Of a stretch of DNA of 64,000 nucleotides, positions 18,576 through 27,119 are shown in pieces. The notes beneath the pieces were generated by a model, which did no database searches, had not been told where the DNA came from, and was given only the letters and a program-made list of their open reading frames with translations. The DNA is taken from the NCBI RefSeq assembly GCF_016907995.1, contig NZ_JAFBDA010000003.1, positions 124,001 to 188,000 of the forward strand, in the 5' to 3' direction. The position numbers and the translations under genes are program-made. Within the stretch, counting starts at the first letter, position 1. Every line of letters begins with the position of its first letter. The DNA comes from Clostridium sardiniense. Lineage in GTDB: Bacteria; Bacillota; Clostridia; Clostridiales; Clostridiaceae.

Positions 18576-19851
18576 CTCTTATATCCTCTCTTAATTCATA
18601 AATTGTTTCAGTCAAAATTCTACTATTTAAGCCTCTATAATAATCTATATCAACATACGATTTTTTTACTTTAATTGTTTTAACACCTTTTATTTCATTA
18701 TTAATTTTTTTAGCACCTCTTCTTGAAAATACTAAAGCTTCTAATAATGAGTTACTAGCTAATCTATTAGCACCATGAACTCCAGTACAACTAACTTCCC
18801 CAAAAGCATATAAATTTTTCATAGATGTTTGTCCATATAAATCAACGTCTATTCCCCCCATAAAATAATGCTGAGTTGGAGCTACTGGAATAGGAGCTTT
18901 ACATATATCTATTCCTCTCTCTAAACATTTCTTATATATATTAGGAAATCTATTTATTATAAAATCCCTATCCATAAAACTAATATCAAGATATACATTT
19001 TCTGAATTATTCATTCTCATTTCTTCATATATACACTTAGTCACAACATCCCTTGGAAGTAATTCATCTACAAATCTCTTACCTTTATTATTTATTAATT
19101 TTCCTCCTTCACCTCTTAATGACTCTGAAATTAAAAACTTTTTACTTCTAGATTTACCATCAAAAAGTGCTGTAGGATGAAATTGAATATAATCTAATCT
19201 GCTAACTTTTATTTCATTTCTTATTGCTACACCTATACTATCTCCTGTGAGTATTCTTTCGTTAGTAGAATTTTTGAATATACCCCCAATACCTCCAGTC
19301 GCTAATATTGTCGTTCTAGCATATATATTTATTACTTCATTGTCTTTAACACAAACTATACCAACACAAGTATTATTTACTTTTAATATATCTATCATTT
19401 CACAGTTTTCATATAAATTTATATTATCTCTAATTATCACGTTATTTAGAAGTGTATCCTCTATCTTTTTACCTGTTATATCTTCATAATAAACAATCCT
19501 ATTTATGCTGTGAGCTCCCTCACGAGTAAATAATAACTCTCCATTACTCTTCTCAAACTCCATACCTAATGTTGATAATTTATTTATATTATCTATAGAT
19601 TCTTCTGACAATATTTTAACTGAATCAATATTATTTTCATACTTTCCAGCCTTTAATGTATCATTTATAAATAAATTAATATCATACTCTCCTCTAGCTA
19701 CAGCTATTCCCCCTTGAGCCAAAGATGTATTACATTCATCTAATTTTCCTTTTGAAATCATAGTTATATTTAAATTTTGACTTAGATTTAAAGCAGCATA
19801 TAACCCTGATACTCCAGTTCCAACTATTAAAATATCAGTAACCATATCCAT
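18532..19851 (-). CDS. nadB: L-aspartate oxidase
   Basis: FAD enzyme that oxidises L-aspartate to iminoaspartate, which NadA condenses with dihydroxyacetone phosphate. An N-terminal Rossmann motif GTGVSG, SLAQGGIA, and HGANRLASNSLLEALVF near the C-terminus are the family hallmarks. In an anaerobe fumarate rather than oxygen is the likely electron acceptor. At 439 residues it is shorter than the E. coli enzyme (about 540), lacking much of the C-terminal helical domain. I chose the ATG at 19851: GGAGG lies eleven bases upstream. A longer frame begins at a TTG inside nadA. It starts eight bases after the nadA stop. Confidence 0.95.
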   Translation of the reverse strand: MDMVTDILIVGTGVSGLYAALNLSQNLNITMISKGKLDECNTSLAQGGIAVARGEYDINLFINDTLKAGKYENNIDSVKILSEESIDNINKLSTLGMEFEKSNGELLFTREGAHSINRIVYYEDITGKKIEDTLLNNVIIRDNINLYENCEMIDILKVNNTCVGIVCVKDNEVINIYARTTILATGGIGGIFKNSTNERILTGDSIGVAIRNEIKVSRLDYIQFHPTALFDGKSRSKKFLISESLRGEGGKLINNKGKRFVDELLPRDVVTKCIYEEMRMNNSENVYLDISFMDRDFIINRFPNIYKKCLERGIDICKAPIPVAPTQHYFMGGIDVDLYGQTSMKNLYAFGEVSCTGVHGANRLASNSLLEALVFSRRGAKKINNEIKGVKTIKVKKSYVDIDYYRGLNSRILTETIYELREDIRDELVISRGYCKKSS

Positions 19852-19858
19852 ATTATCT

Positions 19859-20767
19859 TTAACCTCCAAGCTTGTGCATATTTTTTAAAGCAATACTTGC
19901 TTTTATTCTTATATCTTCTTTAAGCTCTATTTCATTTTTCATATTTAAAAGACTATTATATACATCCTCTAATCTTGTCTTTTTCATATTAACGCACATC
20001 ATACTTCCACCTGGCATATAAAACTCCTTATTATCTTTAGAATCCATTTGATGAAGAACTCCTTCCTCTGTTACAATAAGAAATTTCTTATTAGAGCTTG
20101 TATTAACAAAATTTATAATCTCTCCTGTACTTCCAATAAAGTCTGATTCATCTCTAATTTCCTTTTCGCATTCTGGATGTGTAACTATTACCATATCCTT
20201 ATGTATATCCTTAGCTTGTATAATTTCTTTATGCCTAACCTTTTTATGAGTTATACAGAATCCATTCCATATAATAAATTTCTTTTCAGGAACTTGTTCT
20301 TGTATATACTCTCCTAAATTTTTATCTGGCAAGAATATTATCTCTTCCTCATCTATATTTCTTATAATATTCAATGCATTAGATGACGTACAACATACAT
20401 CTGATAGCGCTTTTACTTCTGCTGAAGAATTTATATAACATACAACCTTTGCTTTAGGATGTTTTTTCTTTAATTCTTCTACTTCATGTGCTTCTGCCAT
20501 ATCTGCCATTGGACACCCTGCATCCATTGCTGGAAGTATAACTGTTTTTTCTGGTGAAAGTATCTTTGCACTTTCAGCCATAAATTTAACTCCACAAAAT
20601 ACTATTACCTGCTCATTGCAATCTTTAGCTACTTTGCTAAGATAGTAAGAATCTCCAACTGCATCAGCTATATCTTGAATTTCACCCCTTTGATAATAAT
20701 GAGCTAATATTTTAGCCCCTCTTTTCTTTTTTAGCTGTAATATTTTATCTTTTAAATTATTCTCCAT
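19859..20767 (-). CDS. nadA: Quinolinate synthase
   Basis: Iron-sulfur enzyme that joins iminoaspartate and dihydroxyacetone phosphate to give quinolinate. The 302-residue protein shows HYYQRGEIQDIADAVGDS at its start, CYINSSAEVKA, CCTSSNAL, and GGSMMCVNMKKT near the C-terminus, which together supply the [4Fe-4S] cysteines and substrate contacts. I start it at the ATG at 20767, preceded by TGGGGGAT; the in-frame ATG four codons earlier (20779) has no ribosome site. It is the first gene of the nadABC operon, behind a promoter and inverted-repeat operators. Confidence 0.96.
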   Translation of the reverse strand: MENNLKDKILQLKKKRGAKILAHYYQRGEIQDIADAVGDSYYLSKVAKDCNEQVIVFCGVKFMAESAKILSPEKTVILPAMDAGCPMADMAEAHEVEELKKKHPKAKVVCYINSSAEVKALSDVCCTSSNALNIIRNIDEEEIIFLPDKNLGEYIQEQVPEKKFIIWNGFCITHKKVRHKEIIQAKDIHKDMVIVTHPECEKEIRDESDFIGSTGEIINFVNTSSNKKFLIVTEEGVLHQMDSKDNKEFYMPGGSMMCVNMKKTRLEDVYNSLLNMKNEIELKEDIRIKASIALKNMHKLGG

Positions 20768-20794
20768 ATTATCCCCCATAAGCTAAATACTTTA

Positions 20795-20837
20795 TATATA
20801 CACTTATTTTTACAAGTGTATATACACCTATTGTATA
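20795..20837 (-). promoter_or_regulatory. Tandem inverted-repeat operators in the nadABC leader (candidate NiaR sites)
   Basis: A perfect 11-bp inverted repeat (20795-20805 with 20814-20824, 8-base spacer) overlaps a second (TATACA-N5-TGTATA, 20821-20837) and the palindrome GTGTATATACAC (20816-20827). All lie just downstream of the promoter -10. NiaR (YrxA), the niacin-responsive repressor of Firmicute nad genes, is the likely binder by context. Confidence 0.6.
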
Positions 20838-20838
20838 T

Positions 20839-20867
20839 ACTATATCATCAAACTTATGGTATATCAA
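20839..20867 (-). promoter_or_regulatory. Sigma-A promoter of nadABC
   Basis: Minus-strand TTGATA (20862-20867), 17-base spacer, TATAGT (20839-20844). The start would be near 20832, inside the operator repeats, giving a leader of about 65 bases. Confidence 0.8.
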
Positions 20868-20938
20868 CTCAATAATTCCTTATACTTCTAATATTTATAT
20901 CCCTTACTTTAAAGTAATCTCTATTTATATAAAAATTA

Positions 20939-20968
20939 AAAGCACTAATTTATATTAATCAGTGCTTT
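20939..20968 (-). terminator. Intrinsic terminator after the acetyltransferase pseudogene
   Basis: AAAGCACT/AGTGCTTT stem, extended to 12 bp with one G-U pair, followed on the minus strand by a T-rich tract. It separates the acetyltransferase transcript from the nad promoter. Confidence 0.8.
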
Positions 20969-20987
20969 ACTATATATATCAAACATT

Positions 20988-21505
20988 TTATTCAAAAAAT
21001 TCTTTAGCATAGATAACTTCTCCACTAACATTCTTCAATCCATTATCTATAAGTTCAATCGCCATAAAGTTCTCATCTGGTACTTCAAAAGGTGCTTCTA
21101 TTCCCCACTTACTTGCAGGTTCATATCCAAAACGTGAATAATACTTAGAATCTCCAAGTATAATTACACTACCATATCCTAAGTCCTTTGCTATTTTGTG
21201 CCCTTCTAAAATCATCTCTCTTCCTACCCCACCCCATGATACTTAGGTAATACTGCAAGTGGTGCAAGAGCTAGTGATGTATATTCACCTATTTTTATTT
21301 TAGTAATCATAGTATGACCTATTATCTTTTCATCACTTTCTGCAACAAGTGATAACTCTTTAATAAAAGCATCACTATTTCTTAATCTATTTACAAGGTT
21401 ATGCTCATTATGATCTGTATGCTCTGCATTTTCAAATGCTAATCTAACAACATCATAAACCTCATTAAAATCTTTATTATTTTCTTCTCTAATTATTATA
21501 TCCAT
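20988..21505 (-). pseudogene. GNAT family N-acetyltransferase, disrupted by a single-base frameshift
   Basis: The first part (from ATG 21505, 93 codons) ends at a TAG at 21224, right after LAPLAVLPKYHGVG, the middle of the acetyl-CoA loop. The next frame continues directly with GREMILEGHKIAKDLGYGSV and the rest of a GNAT domain (HGYEP-like C-terminus SRFGYEPASKWG). One more G in the runs at 21227-21230 or 21232-21235 would restore HGVGVGREMI, the standard Q/RxxGxG/A-type motif, and give an intact protein of about 172 residues. It is either a recent inactivation, a slipping homopolymer or a sequencing error. The likely substrate is unknown; such YhbS-like acetyltransferases are widespread in clostridia. 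Confidence 0.85.
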
Positions 21506-21550
21506 TAAACTTACCTCCCATAACCACTTAATAAATCATTTAATTCTCAC

Positions 21551-21658
21551 TTATGTATTTGGATCCAAAACTATACTGATTATCTTGTTAGGAATTAAAT
21601 ATACAATTTCTCCGTTTTTTTCTCCTTTAAACTCTATTCCTTTTGATGTTTCCTTTAT
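21551..21658 (-). pseudogene. Possible start-less gene fragment (36 codons)
   Basis: A minus-strand frame with protein-like composition (KGIEFKGEKNGEIVYLIP, ending VLDPNT) runs to a TAA at 21551 but has no ATG, GTG or TTG with a ribosome site, and a stop lies directly upstream. An ATG-initiated frame upstream (near 21690) is in another frame. I read it as a remnant of a lost small gene; it could also be chance. Confidence 0.3.
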
Positions 21659-21769
21659 TAATTATACTATAATTTAACATAATGATATAAGGAATAAAAA
21701 TGATGTGAGTTTAATATTACTCTATAATTAGTACTTTTAAATTCTTTAATTAGTAAAAATAAAATAATT

Positions 21770-21804
21770 AAAGCTGATTTCTGTTTAATACAGAAATCAG
21801 CTTT
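21770..21804 (-). terminator. Intrinsic terminator of the small membrane protein gene
   Basis: A 15-bp perfect stem (21770-21784 with 21790-21804) and a 5-base loop, followed by T-rich sequence on the minus strand. Confidence 0.8.
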
Positions 21805-21831
21805 TTAGGCATAAATAAATATATAATTTTA

Positions 21832-22146
21832 TTATTTTTCTTCAATCTTTTCAACTTCTTCAACAACTACATTGTTAGTAGTTACTTTTGCTTTATTACT
21901 ATCTAACTTTTGTAGTATGATTCCTAATGAAACTAAAACAATTGCATAGAATCCATATTGAGCACAATTTGTCATATAGTAACTTATGATATTAAATGCA
22001 TTCCCTTCCTTTACTAATGCACCTTGTGCAACCATTTGTGAAATATATTCGTGACAACTTACTATTGCCCAAACCATATAGATAAGTACTATTACAGCTA
22101 TTATATATAGTATAATGCTTGCTATATTTATTTTTTTCTTCTTCAT
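21832..22146 (-). CDS. Small two-helix membrane protein of unknown function
   Basis: A 104-residue protein with two hydrophobic helices (about 7-27 and 59-80), a connecting loop with one Cys and a His, and an acidic, valine-rich C-terminal tail (VVVEEVEKIEEK). Charge distribution places both termini inside. I chose the ATG at 22146, with ATAGG five bases upstream; another ATG four codons earlier lies on top of the ribosome site. It is monocistronic. No family is recognised. Confidence 0.65.
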   Translation of the reverse strand: MKKKKINIASIILYIIAVIVLIYMVWAIVSCHEYISQMVAQGALVKEGNAFNIISYYMTNCAQYGFYAIVLVSLGIILQKLDSNKAKVTTNNVVVEEVEKIEEK

Positions 22147-22306
22147 AATTCCTATCATCCTTTCAAATAATTTATTACTTAATAAAAAATATATTATGTT
22201 TTATATTATTTATTATATCAAAAATATCCTATATTTAGTGTGAATTAAAATTCACATAGACTTTCTTATAAATTTTAATATCAAATTATAAATAAATCTT
22301 CTAACT

Positions 22307-23080
22307 TTACTCTAATAATTTTTGAATCTCTTCTTCCGTTAAATTCCTATATTTACCCCTTTCTAATGTTTTATCTAATACTACATCACCAATTGCAATT
22401 CGTTCTAAGTATATTACATAACACCCTACTGCCTTTAACATACGTTTAACTTGATGCTTTCTACCTTCTGATATAGTAAGATAACACGCAACAACTGGTT
22501 GATTATACTTACTTTTATCTACATTACATAAGTTATCAATTTTTTCTTTAAAATTCTTATAAAACCCTGAATTTACAACTTTTATTTTAGCAGGCTTAGT
22601 TAATATTTCACCTTTATTAATATAAACTCCTTCTTCTAATTTCTTTATGTTTTCTTCACTCAGAGAACCTAAAGCCCAAAAGAAATAAGTCTTTTCCATA
22701 TGCTTTTCTGGATACATTAATTTATGCTCAAATTCACCATCATTAGTAAATAACAATAATCCCTCTGTATCTTTGTCTAATCTACCAACGTGGAATATAC
22801 CTTTTTTATCTGATTCATCAAATAAATCAAATACAGTTTTATTCTCTATGTCGCTCTTTGCAGTGATATATCCTGCTGGTTTATTAAGCATATAATATAC
22901 TTTTTCAGCATAATATACTCTCTCATCAAGATATTCAATAACATCTAATTTCTCATCTATATCTATTGCAGGTATTATTACGACTTCTCCATTAACCTTA
23001 ACTTTACCTTCTTTAATATAAATCCTAACTTCTTTACGCTTTCCAATAGATGCTTGTGCTAAAAATTTATCTAATCTCAT
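22307..23080 (-). CDS. Pseudouridine synthase, RsuA/RluB/E/F family
   Basis: Isomerises a specific uridine in ribosomal RNA to pseudouridine. An N-terminal S4 RNA-binding domain (MRLDKFLAQASIGKRKEV) is followed by the catalytic domain with the invariant aspartate in GRLDKDTEGLLLFTNDG. At 257 residues it fits the small-subunit (RsuA-like) branch, though RluF-type targets cannot be excluded. Family proteins normally begin MRLDKFLA, so I use the ATG at 23080; a GTG three codons earlier (23089) has an AAGGA six bases upstream and is a real alternative. It has no operon partner. Confidence 0.88.
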   Translation of the reverse strand: MRLDKFLAQASIGKRKEVRIYIKEGKVKVNGEVVIIPAIDIDEKLDVIEYLDERVYYAEKVYYMLNKPAGYITAKSDIENKTVFDLFDESDKKGIFHVGRLDKDTEGLLLFTNDGEFEHKLMYPEKHMEKTYFFWALGSLSEENIKKLEEGVYINKGEILTKPAKIKVVNSGFYKNFKEKIDNLCNVDKSKYNQPVVACYLTISEGRKHQVKRMLKAVGCYVIYLERIAIGDVVLDKTLERGKYRNLTEEEIQKLLE

Positions 23081-23266
23081 ATTTATCACTTCTTTTCCTT
23101 TGAATAATAATTTATATCTAGATTTATTAGATATATCCCTGAAATATAAGAAAATATTAGTTATCTATACAGTCTTTACTTAGGCTTCTTCTAACTTTCC
23201 AAAAATTCATTTAAAAATTAAACCACAAACTTCCAAAATATTTTCAACCTACAAAAACTCACTAAA

Positions 23267-23302
23267 AAAGATGAGTGGTAATAATATTAATCACTCATCT
23301 TT
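23267..23302 (-). terminator. Intrinsic terminator of the RNA methyltransferase gene
   Basis: AAAGATGAGTG pairs with CACTCATCTTT around an A/T loop; T-rich sequence follows on the minus strand. It lies eight bases past the stop codon. Confidence 0.85.
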
Positions 23303-23309
23303 AAAATAA

Positions 23310-24677
23310 TTATTTTCTAACAAGTCTTGCTACATTTTCTATATGTGCAGTTTGAGGGAACATATCAACCGGTTGAACCTTCTCTGTTCTATATCCAAGC
23401 TCATCTAATATCTTTAAATCTCTAGCTAATGTACTTGGATCACAAGATACATACACTACTCTCTCTGGCTTAGTTTCACCTATAGATTTTAATAATTTAA
23501 TATCGCAGCCTTTTCTTGGAGGGTCAACAACTATTACATCAGCCTTAACCCCTTCATCTATAAGCTTTGGAATAACTTCTTCTGACTTACCTACAAAGAA
23601 TTCTGCATTAGATACATAATTCATCTTAGCATTTTCTCTTGCATTAATTATTGCAGGTTCTACAATCTCAACTCCATAGACCTTCTTCGCCTTTTGTGAT
23701 AAGAATAATGTTATTGAACCTGTTCCACAATAAGCATCAAATACAGTTTCTTCTCCTGTAAGGTCTGCATATTCTAAAGTCTTACTATATAATACTTCAG
23801 TTTGTACAGGATTTACTTGGAAGAATGAAAGTGGTGATATATTAAACTTAAACTCTCCAATATAATCTTTTATATAATCTTCTCCCCATAATGTGTAGCA
23901 TTCTGGTGTAAGTATCACGTTAGTATCTCTACAGTTAATGTTAAGTATTATGCTCTTTAAACCTTCAATATGGAATTCAAGCTTTCTAATAAGCTCGTTC
24001 ATATGAGTTAAATCTTTTCTAGTTGCAACTATAACTACCATTACTTCACCAGTTTTAAAACCTTTTCTAATCATTACATGTCTAAGAAGTCCTTTTTTAT
24101 TAAAGTTTCCATCAACAAAAGCTGGCATTATGTTGAACTCTTCAATCCATTCTCTTGTTATCTTGCTTATTTTATTTGCATCTTCTTCTTGAATTAAGCA
24201 CTCTTCTATATCTATAATATCATGGCTTCTTGGGGCATAGAAACCTAGTGCTGGCTTACCTTTAACCATACCTATAGGCAATTGAACTTTATTTCTATAT
24301 TCATATGGCTTCTCTTCCATACCAATTGGATATTCAACTAAATCTTCTGAAAGACCACCTATCTTCTTAATGCAATCTTTTACTCTTTCCCACTTAAAAT
24401 CTAATTGAGTTTTATAATCCATATGTTGCAATTTACAACCGCCACATCTTTTAAAATATTCACATTTAGGTTCTACTCTACCCTCTGACTTTTCTATAAT
24501 CTCTAAAAGTTTTCCATAGGCAAAATTCTTATTTACCTTAACTACTTTAACCTTTACCTTTTCACCTTTTAAAGCACCTTCTATAAAAATAGGATATCCA
24601 TCAACCTTAGCTATTCCTTCACCTTCATAACCCTGAGATACTATATCTAAAATGTATTCCGTGTTTTTTACAACCAT
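23310..24677 (-). CDS. rlmD: 23S rRNA (uracil-C5)-methyltransferase, RlmD/RlmCD (RumA) family
   Basis: SAM-dependent enzyme that methylates carbon 5 of uracil in 23S rRNA (U1939, and in Bacillus also U747). An N-terminal TRAM domain (about 5-62) is followed by the iron-sulfur motif [14 protein letters not shown] with a distal Cys near residue 160, then the SAM fold (FDAYCGTGS) and the catalytic cysteine in [14 protein letters not shown]. 455 residues is the usual length for the clostridial protein. AAAGGTGG precedes the ATG. Whether it modifies one or two uracils cannot be told from sequence. Confidence 0.92.
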   Translation of the reverse strand: MVVKNTEYILDIVSQGYEGEGIAKVDGYPIFIEGALKGEKVKVKVVKVNKNFAYGKLLEIIEKSEGRVEPKCEYFKRCGGCKLQHMDYKTQLDFKWERVKDCIKKIGGLSEDLVEYPIGMEEKPYEYRNKVQLPIGMVKGKPALGFYAPRSHDIIDIEECLIQEEDANKISKITREWIEEFNIMPAFVDGNFNKKGLLRHVMIRKGFKTGEVMVVIVATRKDLTHMNELIRKLEFHIEGLKSIILNINCRDTNVILTPECYTLWGEDYIKDYIGEFKFNISPLSFFQVNPVQTEVLYSKTLEYADLTGEETVFDAYCGTGSITLFLSQKAKKVYGVEIVEPAIINARENAKMNYVSNAEFFVGKSEEVIPKLIDEGVKADVIVVDPPRKGCDIKLLKSIGETKPERVVYVSCDPSTLARDLKILDELGYRTEKVQPVDMFPQTAHIENVARLVRK

Positions 24678-24822
24678 TTTAATCCACCTTTTTCTTACGA
24701 TTTAATATTGATTAATTATATCATAATTTTAGTATATATTGTGAGTAGCATTTACTTCTTACTTTTCCATTTAAATTTATTATAATAAATAACCTACAAT
24801 AAGTTTTTAATGTAATAAAAAA

Positions 24823-24846
24823 GACTACTGATTTAAATCAGTAGTC
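24823..24846 (-). terminator. Palindromic terminator after the 42-aa membrane protein
   Basis: A 24-base perfect palindrome beginning GACTACTGA, followed on the minus strand by a T-run (TTTTTTATTA). It lies 17 bases past the small gene. Confidence 0.8.
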
Positions 24847-24863
24847 AGATTTTAAACGATTAC

Positions 24864-24992
24864 TTATGCTTTTCTAACCTTTGATGAAAGTAATATTAAT
24901 CCTCCAACACTTACAAGTACAGCAGCACCTACTCCTAGTATTTTTGTAGTATTTTTCTTGTTACAAGATACTAAAGCTTTAAAATCTTTCAT
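24864..24992 (-). CDS. Single-helix membrane micro-protein (42 aa)
   Basis: Translated directly: an N-terminal charged stretch (MKDFKALVSCNKKN), one hydrophobic helix of about 18 residues (ILGVGAAVLVSVGGLILL) and a basic end (SSKVRKA). AAGGTGAGG lies nine bases before the ATG and a strong palindromic terminator follows, so it has the outline of a complete transcription unit. Glycine spacing in the helix could allow packing against a partner. No known family or function. Confidence 0.6.
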   Translation of the reverse strand: MKDFKALVSCNKKNTTKILGVGAAVLVSVGGLILLSSKVRKA

Positions 24993-25108
24993 ATTGCTAC
25001 ACCTCACCTTAAAATTATTCTTTCGGTAAATATGTTCTTAGTTTATATTATGATTTTACCCTCTTATTGCTTTCTTAATCTACAATTTTTATAATTTTTA
25101 AGGTTAAT

Positions 25109-25474
25109 TTAATATGACTCTATAAAAGTTTCGCACTGAGTCTCTGCACTTTCTCTTGGCATATTACCAACTATTATTAAGTTTCTTGCTTCACATTTTC
25201 CATCACCATTATAAAAACACTTTCTAGCGCTGCAAGATACATTAGGTGAGAATTTCACTTCACCCGGTCCACTTAAAATTTGCATTATTTCACCAAAGAA
25301 ATCTGTATTAGTAACAGCTTTCACTTCATTTACTATTGTATCTACCCTAAAATTACTACAATATGTTTGGCTTGATGTGTATGCACTGTCACCTTCTACT
25401 AATATATATTCTGCACCACATAATCCACCTTCATTATTAACACAATTATGTGCTGTGCATCCCAATGTATTCAT
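25109..25474 (-). CDS. Protein with two DUF1540 domains
   Basis: A 121-residue protein built from two copies of a Cys-rich unit: C-x4-C-x6-C near residues 5-17 (CTAHNC...GGLC) ending in SQTYCSNF, and again from CSARKC...GKC ending in ETQCETF. Each carries four cysteines, the DUF1540 pattern, probably a metal-binding knot. These proteins are common in spore-forming Firmicutes and have no proven role. AAAGGGAG precedes the ATG. It is flanked by the GlpT-type gene upstream, 66 bases away, and may be cotranscribed with it, since I see no terminator between them. Confidence 0.85.
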   Translation of the reverse strand: MNTLGCTAHNCVNNEGGLCGAEYILVEGDSAYTSSQTYCSNFRVDTIVNEVKAVTNTDFFGEIMQILSGPGEVKFSPNVSCSARKCFYNGDGKCEARNLIIVGNMPRESAETQCETFIESY

Positions 25475-25540
25475 TAATAATCACACTCCCTTTTACAATA
25501 TATTATTGACAAAGTAAGTGTGATTATTCATTATTACATT

Positions 25541-26869
25541 CTATTTCTCATCTGCTGATCTATCATGTACATTCCAAGTGAATGCGAAGAATACTATTGC
25601 AAATATACATGAAGCCATAAGCATAACAAATCCACCATTCCAGCTAAATTTATCTACAACTGCTCCCATTGCCACTTCTGCAAATACTTGACCTCCCATA
25701 TATCCAAAAAGTCCAGTAAATCCTGCTGCTGTTCCTGCTGCTTTCTTTGGAACAAGGTCTAATGCACTTACTCCAATTAACATAACAGGTCCATATATTA
25801 ATGCTCCAATTGATGCTAGGGCACAATCTATAATAATTGGATTTGCACTCTTCCAATATACAAAGACTGCTATGAAAACTCCAATCATACAGAAGATTCC
25901 AAGAGGGGCTCTTCTTCCATGGAATACCTTATCACTAAGCCATCCAATTATTATTGTTCCTGGTATTGCTGCATATTCAAATAATGCAAATGCAACTGAA
26001 GATTCTTTCATACTAAAATTTCTAACTTCTTCTAAATATGTAGGTACCCAATTTATTACTCCATATCTAACTAAGTAAACGAACACATTAGCTAGTGCAA
26101 TAAACCATAAGTATTTATTGTTAAATACATATTTAAACAATATTTCTTTTCCTGTTAATTCTCTTTCTCTATCATCAACAGCAACCTCTGGATAATCATC
26201 CTTATATTCTTCAATTGGTGGTAACCCAACTGATTGAGGTGTATCTTTAGCAAATATCATATATAATATACCGATTATAATTGCAATTATTCCTGGTAAG
26301 TAGAAAATTCCTTTCCAACTACCAAATATTGATACTCCAAGTACTGCTATTGTAGCTATAAGTCCTCCCCCAACATTGTGAGCTGTGTTCCAAATAGACA
26401 TCTTTACTCCACGCTCTTTATCAGAAAACCAGTGAGTTATTGTTCTACCACATGGTGGCCATCCCATTCCTTGGAACCATCCATTTAAAAGCATTAATAT
26501 AAACATTAATGTTATGCTACTTGTCAGTGGGAAGAATAAATTAACTACCCCTGATGCTATAAGCCCTATAGCTAAGAAAAATCTAGGATTAGATCTATCT
26601 GAGACATTTCCCATAACAAACTTACTAATTCCATAAGCTATTCCTAGTGCTGATGCTACAAATCCAAGCTGCATCTTTGTAAAGCCTTGATCTACAAGAT
26701 ATGCCTTTGCAAGTGAAAAGTTACTTCTTACAAAATAATATGTTAAGTATCCAATGTATATACTTATGAAAACTTGTATTCTATATCTTTTGTATGTAGA
26801 GTCTATCTTATCTTTCGGTAGCCTCTCTATATGTTTTGCTGGCTCTAAAAACTTTAACAATTTTTCCAT
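25541..26869 (-). CDS. glpT: GlpT-type organophosphate:phosphate antiporter (MFS, OPA family)
   Basis: Exchanges an organic phosphate, most likely glycerol 3-phosphate, for inorganic phosphate across the membrane. It has 12 predicted helices and about 442 residues. YYFVRSNFSLA and YLVRYGVINWVP carry the two arginines that match the phosphate-binding R45 and R269 of E. coli GlpT; FQGMGWPPCGRTITHWF is a family motif. Hexose-phosphate transport (UhpT-like) cannot be ruled out. The start is uncertain: the ATG at 26869 begins MEKLLKFLEPA, but AAGGGG touches it, and AGAGGAG is 14 bases upstream. An intrinsic terminator stands in the leader, so expression is probably controlled by antitermination. 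Confidence 0.85.
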   Translation of the reverse strand: MEKLLKFLEPAKHIERLPKDKIDSTYKRYRIQVFISIYIGYLTYYFVRSNFSLAKAYLVDQGFTKMQLGFVASALGIAYGISKFVMGNVSDRSNPRFFLAIGLIASGVVNLFFPLTSSITLMFILMLLNGWFQGMGWPPCGRTITHWFSDKERGVKMSIWNTAHNVGGGLIATIAVLGVSIFGSWKGIFYLPGIIAIIIGILYMIFAKDTPQSVGLPPIEEYKDDYPEVAVDDRERELTGKEILFKYVFNNKYLWFIALANVFVYLVRYGVINWVPTYLEEVRNFSMKESSVAFALFEYAAIPGTIIIGWLSDKVFHGRRAPLGIFCMIGVFIAVFVYWKSANPIIIDCALASIGALIYGPVMLIGVSALDLVPKKAAGTAAGFTGLFGYMGGQVFAEVAMGAVVDKFSWNGGFVMLMASCIFAIVFFAFTWNVHDRSADEK

Positions 26870-26897
26870 CCCCTTATGTCTTTCTCCTCTAGTGCTT

Positions 26898-26944
26898 AAA
26901 AAAACCACAAAAAGGCATATCTTAAATTATGCTTTTTTGCGGTT
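26898..26944 (-). terminator. Leader terminator (attenuator) upstream of glpT
   Basis: On the minus strand 26928-26944 pairs with 26903-26919: 16 of 17 positions pair (one G-U, one mismatch), followed by seven T at 26898-26904. It lies about 30 bases before the coding start and after the promoter, so it is a leader attenuator and not the end of pyk, which has its own terminator. Confidence 0.8.
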
Positions 26945-26991
26945 ATTCTCTATATCTCTACACCTAAGTTTATTCAATTTTCCATTTTTAT

Positions 26992-27005
26992 AAATAGCGC
27001 TATTT
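26992..27005 (-). repeat. 14-base perfect palindrome at the start of the glpT leader
   Basis: AAATAGCGCTATTT falls within the first bases of the predicted transcript, right after the -10 element. It may be an operator or a small 5' hairpin that shields the RNA. Confidence 0.5.
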
Positions 27006-27013
27006 CCTTTTTT

Positions 27014-27042
27014 ATAATACATTTTTCAGTAAACATTTACAA
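27014..27042 (-). promoter_or_regulatory. Promoter of glpT with embedded cre-like inverted repeat
   Basis: Minus-strand TTGTAA (27037-27042), 17-base spacer, TATTAT (27014-27019). The perfect inverted repeat GTAAACATTTAC (27029-27040) overlaps the -35 and matches the catabolite-response (cre) consensus except for two positions. CcpA control is therefore possible. Confidence 0.6.
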
Positions 27043-27119
27043 GAATTTTCACTTTTATACTATCATTTTTTACCATTTGTTCACTTTATTTAATTTTTAT
27101 TTTTATTTATTGTGAGAAA

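Noticed and set aside
26741..26993. Plus-strand open frame across the glpT leader
   Set aside because: It covers the antisense of the glpT N-terminus and its terminator hairpin; no start signal.
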